From an uncultured Clostridia bacterium (GTDB lineage: Bacteria; Bacillota; Clostridia; TANB77; CAG-508), in NCBI GenBank assembly GCA_934157035.1, contig CAKPHG010000001.1, forward strand, positions 1 to 64,000: 64,000 nt of DNA. Reading direction: 5' to 3'. The notes under the pieces were generated by a model, which was not told where the DNA came from, made no database searches, and saw nothing but the letters and a program-made list of their open reading frames with translations. Below are positions 63,963 through 64,000 of this stretch, piece by piece. A program made the translations under genes and the position numbers. The stretch's first letter is position 1. Each line of letters opens with the position of its first letter.

Positions 63963-64000
63963 ATCTAGTAGGGAACTAAATGATTAAAATCAAAAAAAAG

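Overview
The window is very A+T-rich DNA with clostridial gene content. Sporulation genes (spoIIP, ytxC, cotJA, cotJB), a sortase with an LPxTG substrate, Gram-positive gene orders (ylxM-ffh-rpsP-khpA-rimM-trmD-rplS; tsaE/tsaB/rimI) and strong AGGAGG ribosome binding sites point to an anaerobic, endospore-forming Firmicute of the class Clostridia, probably an uncultured gut type. I cannot name a species.

Layout. 1-2.4 kb: 3' part of an rRNA m5U methyltransferase gene and a lone, compositionally foreign gene of unknown function. 2.6-7.4 kb: a decayed accessory locus with a YcaO remnant lacking its N-terminal half, a 39-codon peptide ORF, a PEP-synthase-like dikinase, a second 39-codon ORF and an IS1202-type insertion sequence with a frameshifted transposase. 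7.4-26.5 kb: mostly minus-strand housekeeping genes (tRNA-Leu, spoIIP, hisS, an MBL hydrolase, a Nudix hydrolase, relA, recJ, two paralogous MFS transporters around pyk and glgP, a frameshifted dprA, folD, dinB). 26.6-32 kb: frameshifted tsaE, an inserted acyltransferase, tsaB, rimI and a Lon-like protease. 32-46 kb: a YugP-like peptidase, ylbF, a GT4 glucan synthase-like gene, a prepilin-like Big2 protein, DUF4912, a GH57 branching enzyme, ytxC, a rhodanese, a strikingly reduced SecD/SecF pair, an HD hydrolase, a TIGR04086 protein, a WG-repeat protein and tgt. 46-53 kb: sortase and substrate, the large rplS-to-ylxM translation/SRP operon, then dfrA and thyA. 53-64 kb: a ParE-type toxin-antitoxin pair whose toxin lacks a normal start codon, a second thyA plus a HIT-domain gene that look transferred, a phosphodiesterase, a PflX-like radical SAM enzyme, an acyl-ACP thioesterase, a Nudix hydrolase, an odd (p)ppGpp-synthetase-like protein, cotJAB, and a mobile-element edge with a Bro-N protein and a RhuM remnant.

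How genes work together. glgP, the GT4 synthase-like protein, GH57 and DUF4912 form a non-classical glycogen toolkit. relA and the 399-residue RelA/SpoT-fold protein suggest two alarmone activities. dfrA, thyA, folD and the second thyA cover folate and dTMP metabolism. The ylxM-rplS operon joins SRP targeting and ribosome maturation, while SecD/SecF appear stripped of their usual proton-path membrane core.

Two kinds of structure recur outside genes: inverted repeats with a GGGACGG-type core at four or five places, and two longer MITE-like imperfect palindromes. Several genes (tsaE, dprA, transposase, ycaO) carry single-base frameshifts. The tsaE and dprA insertions lie inside expected CCGG and CCWGG contexts, so either real decay or a systematic sequencing artefact is possible.
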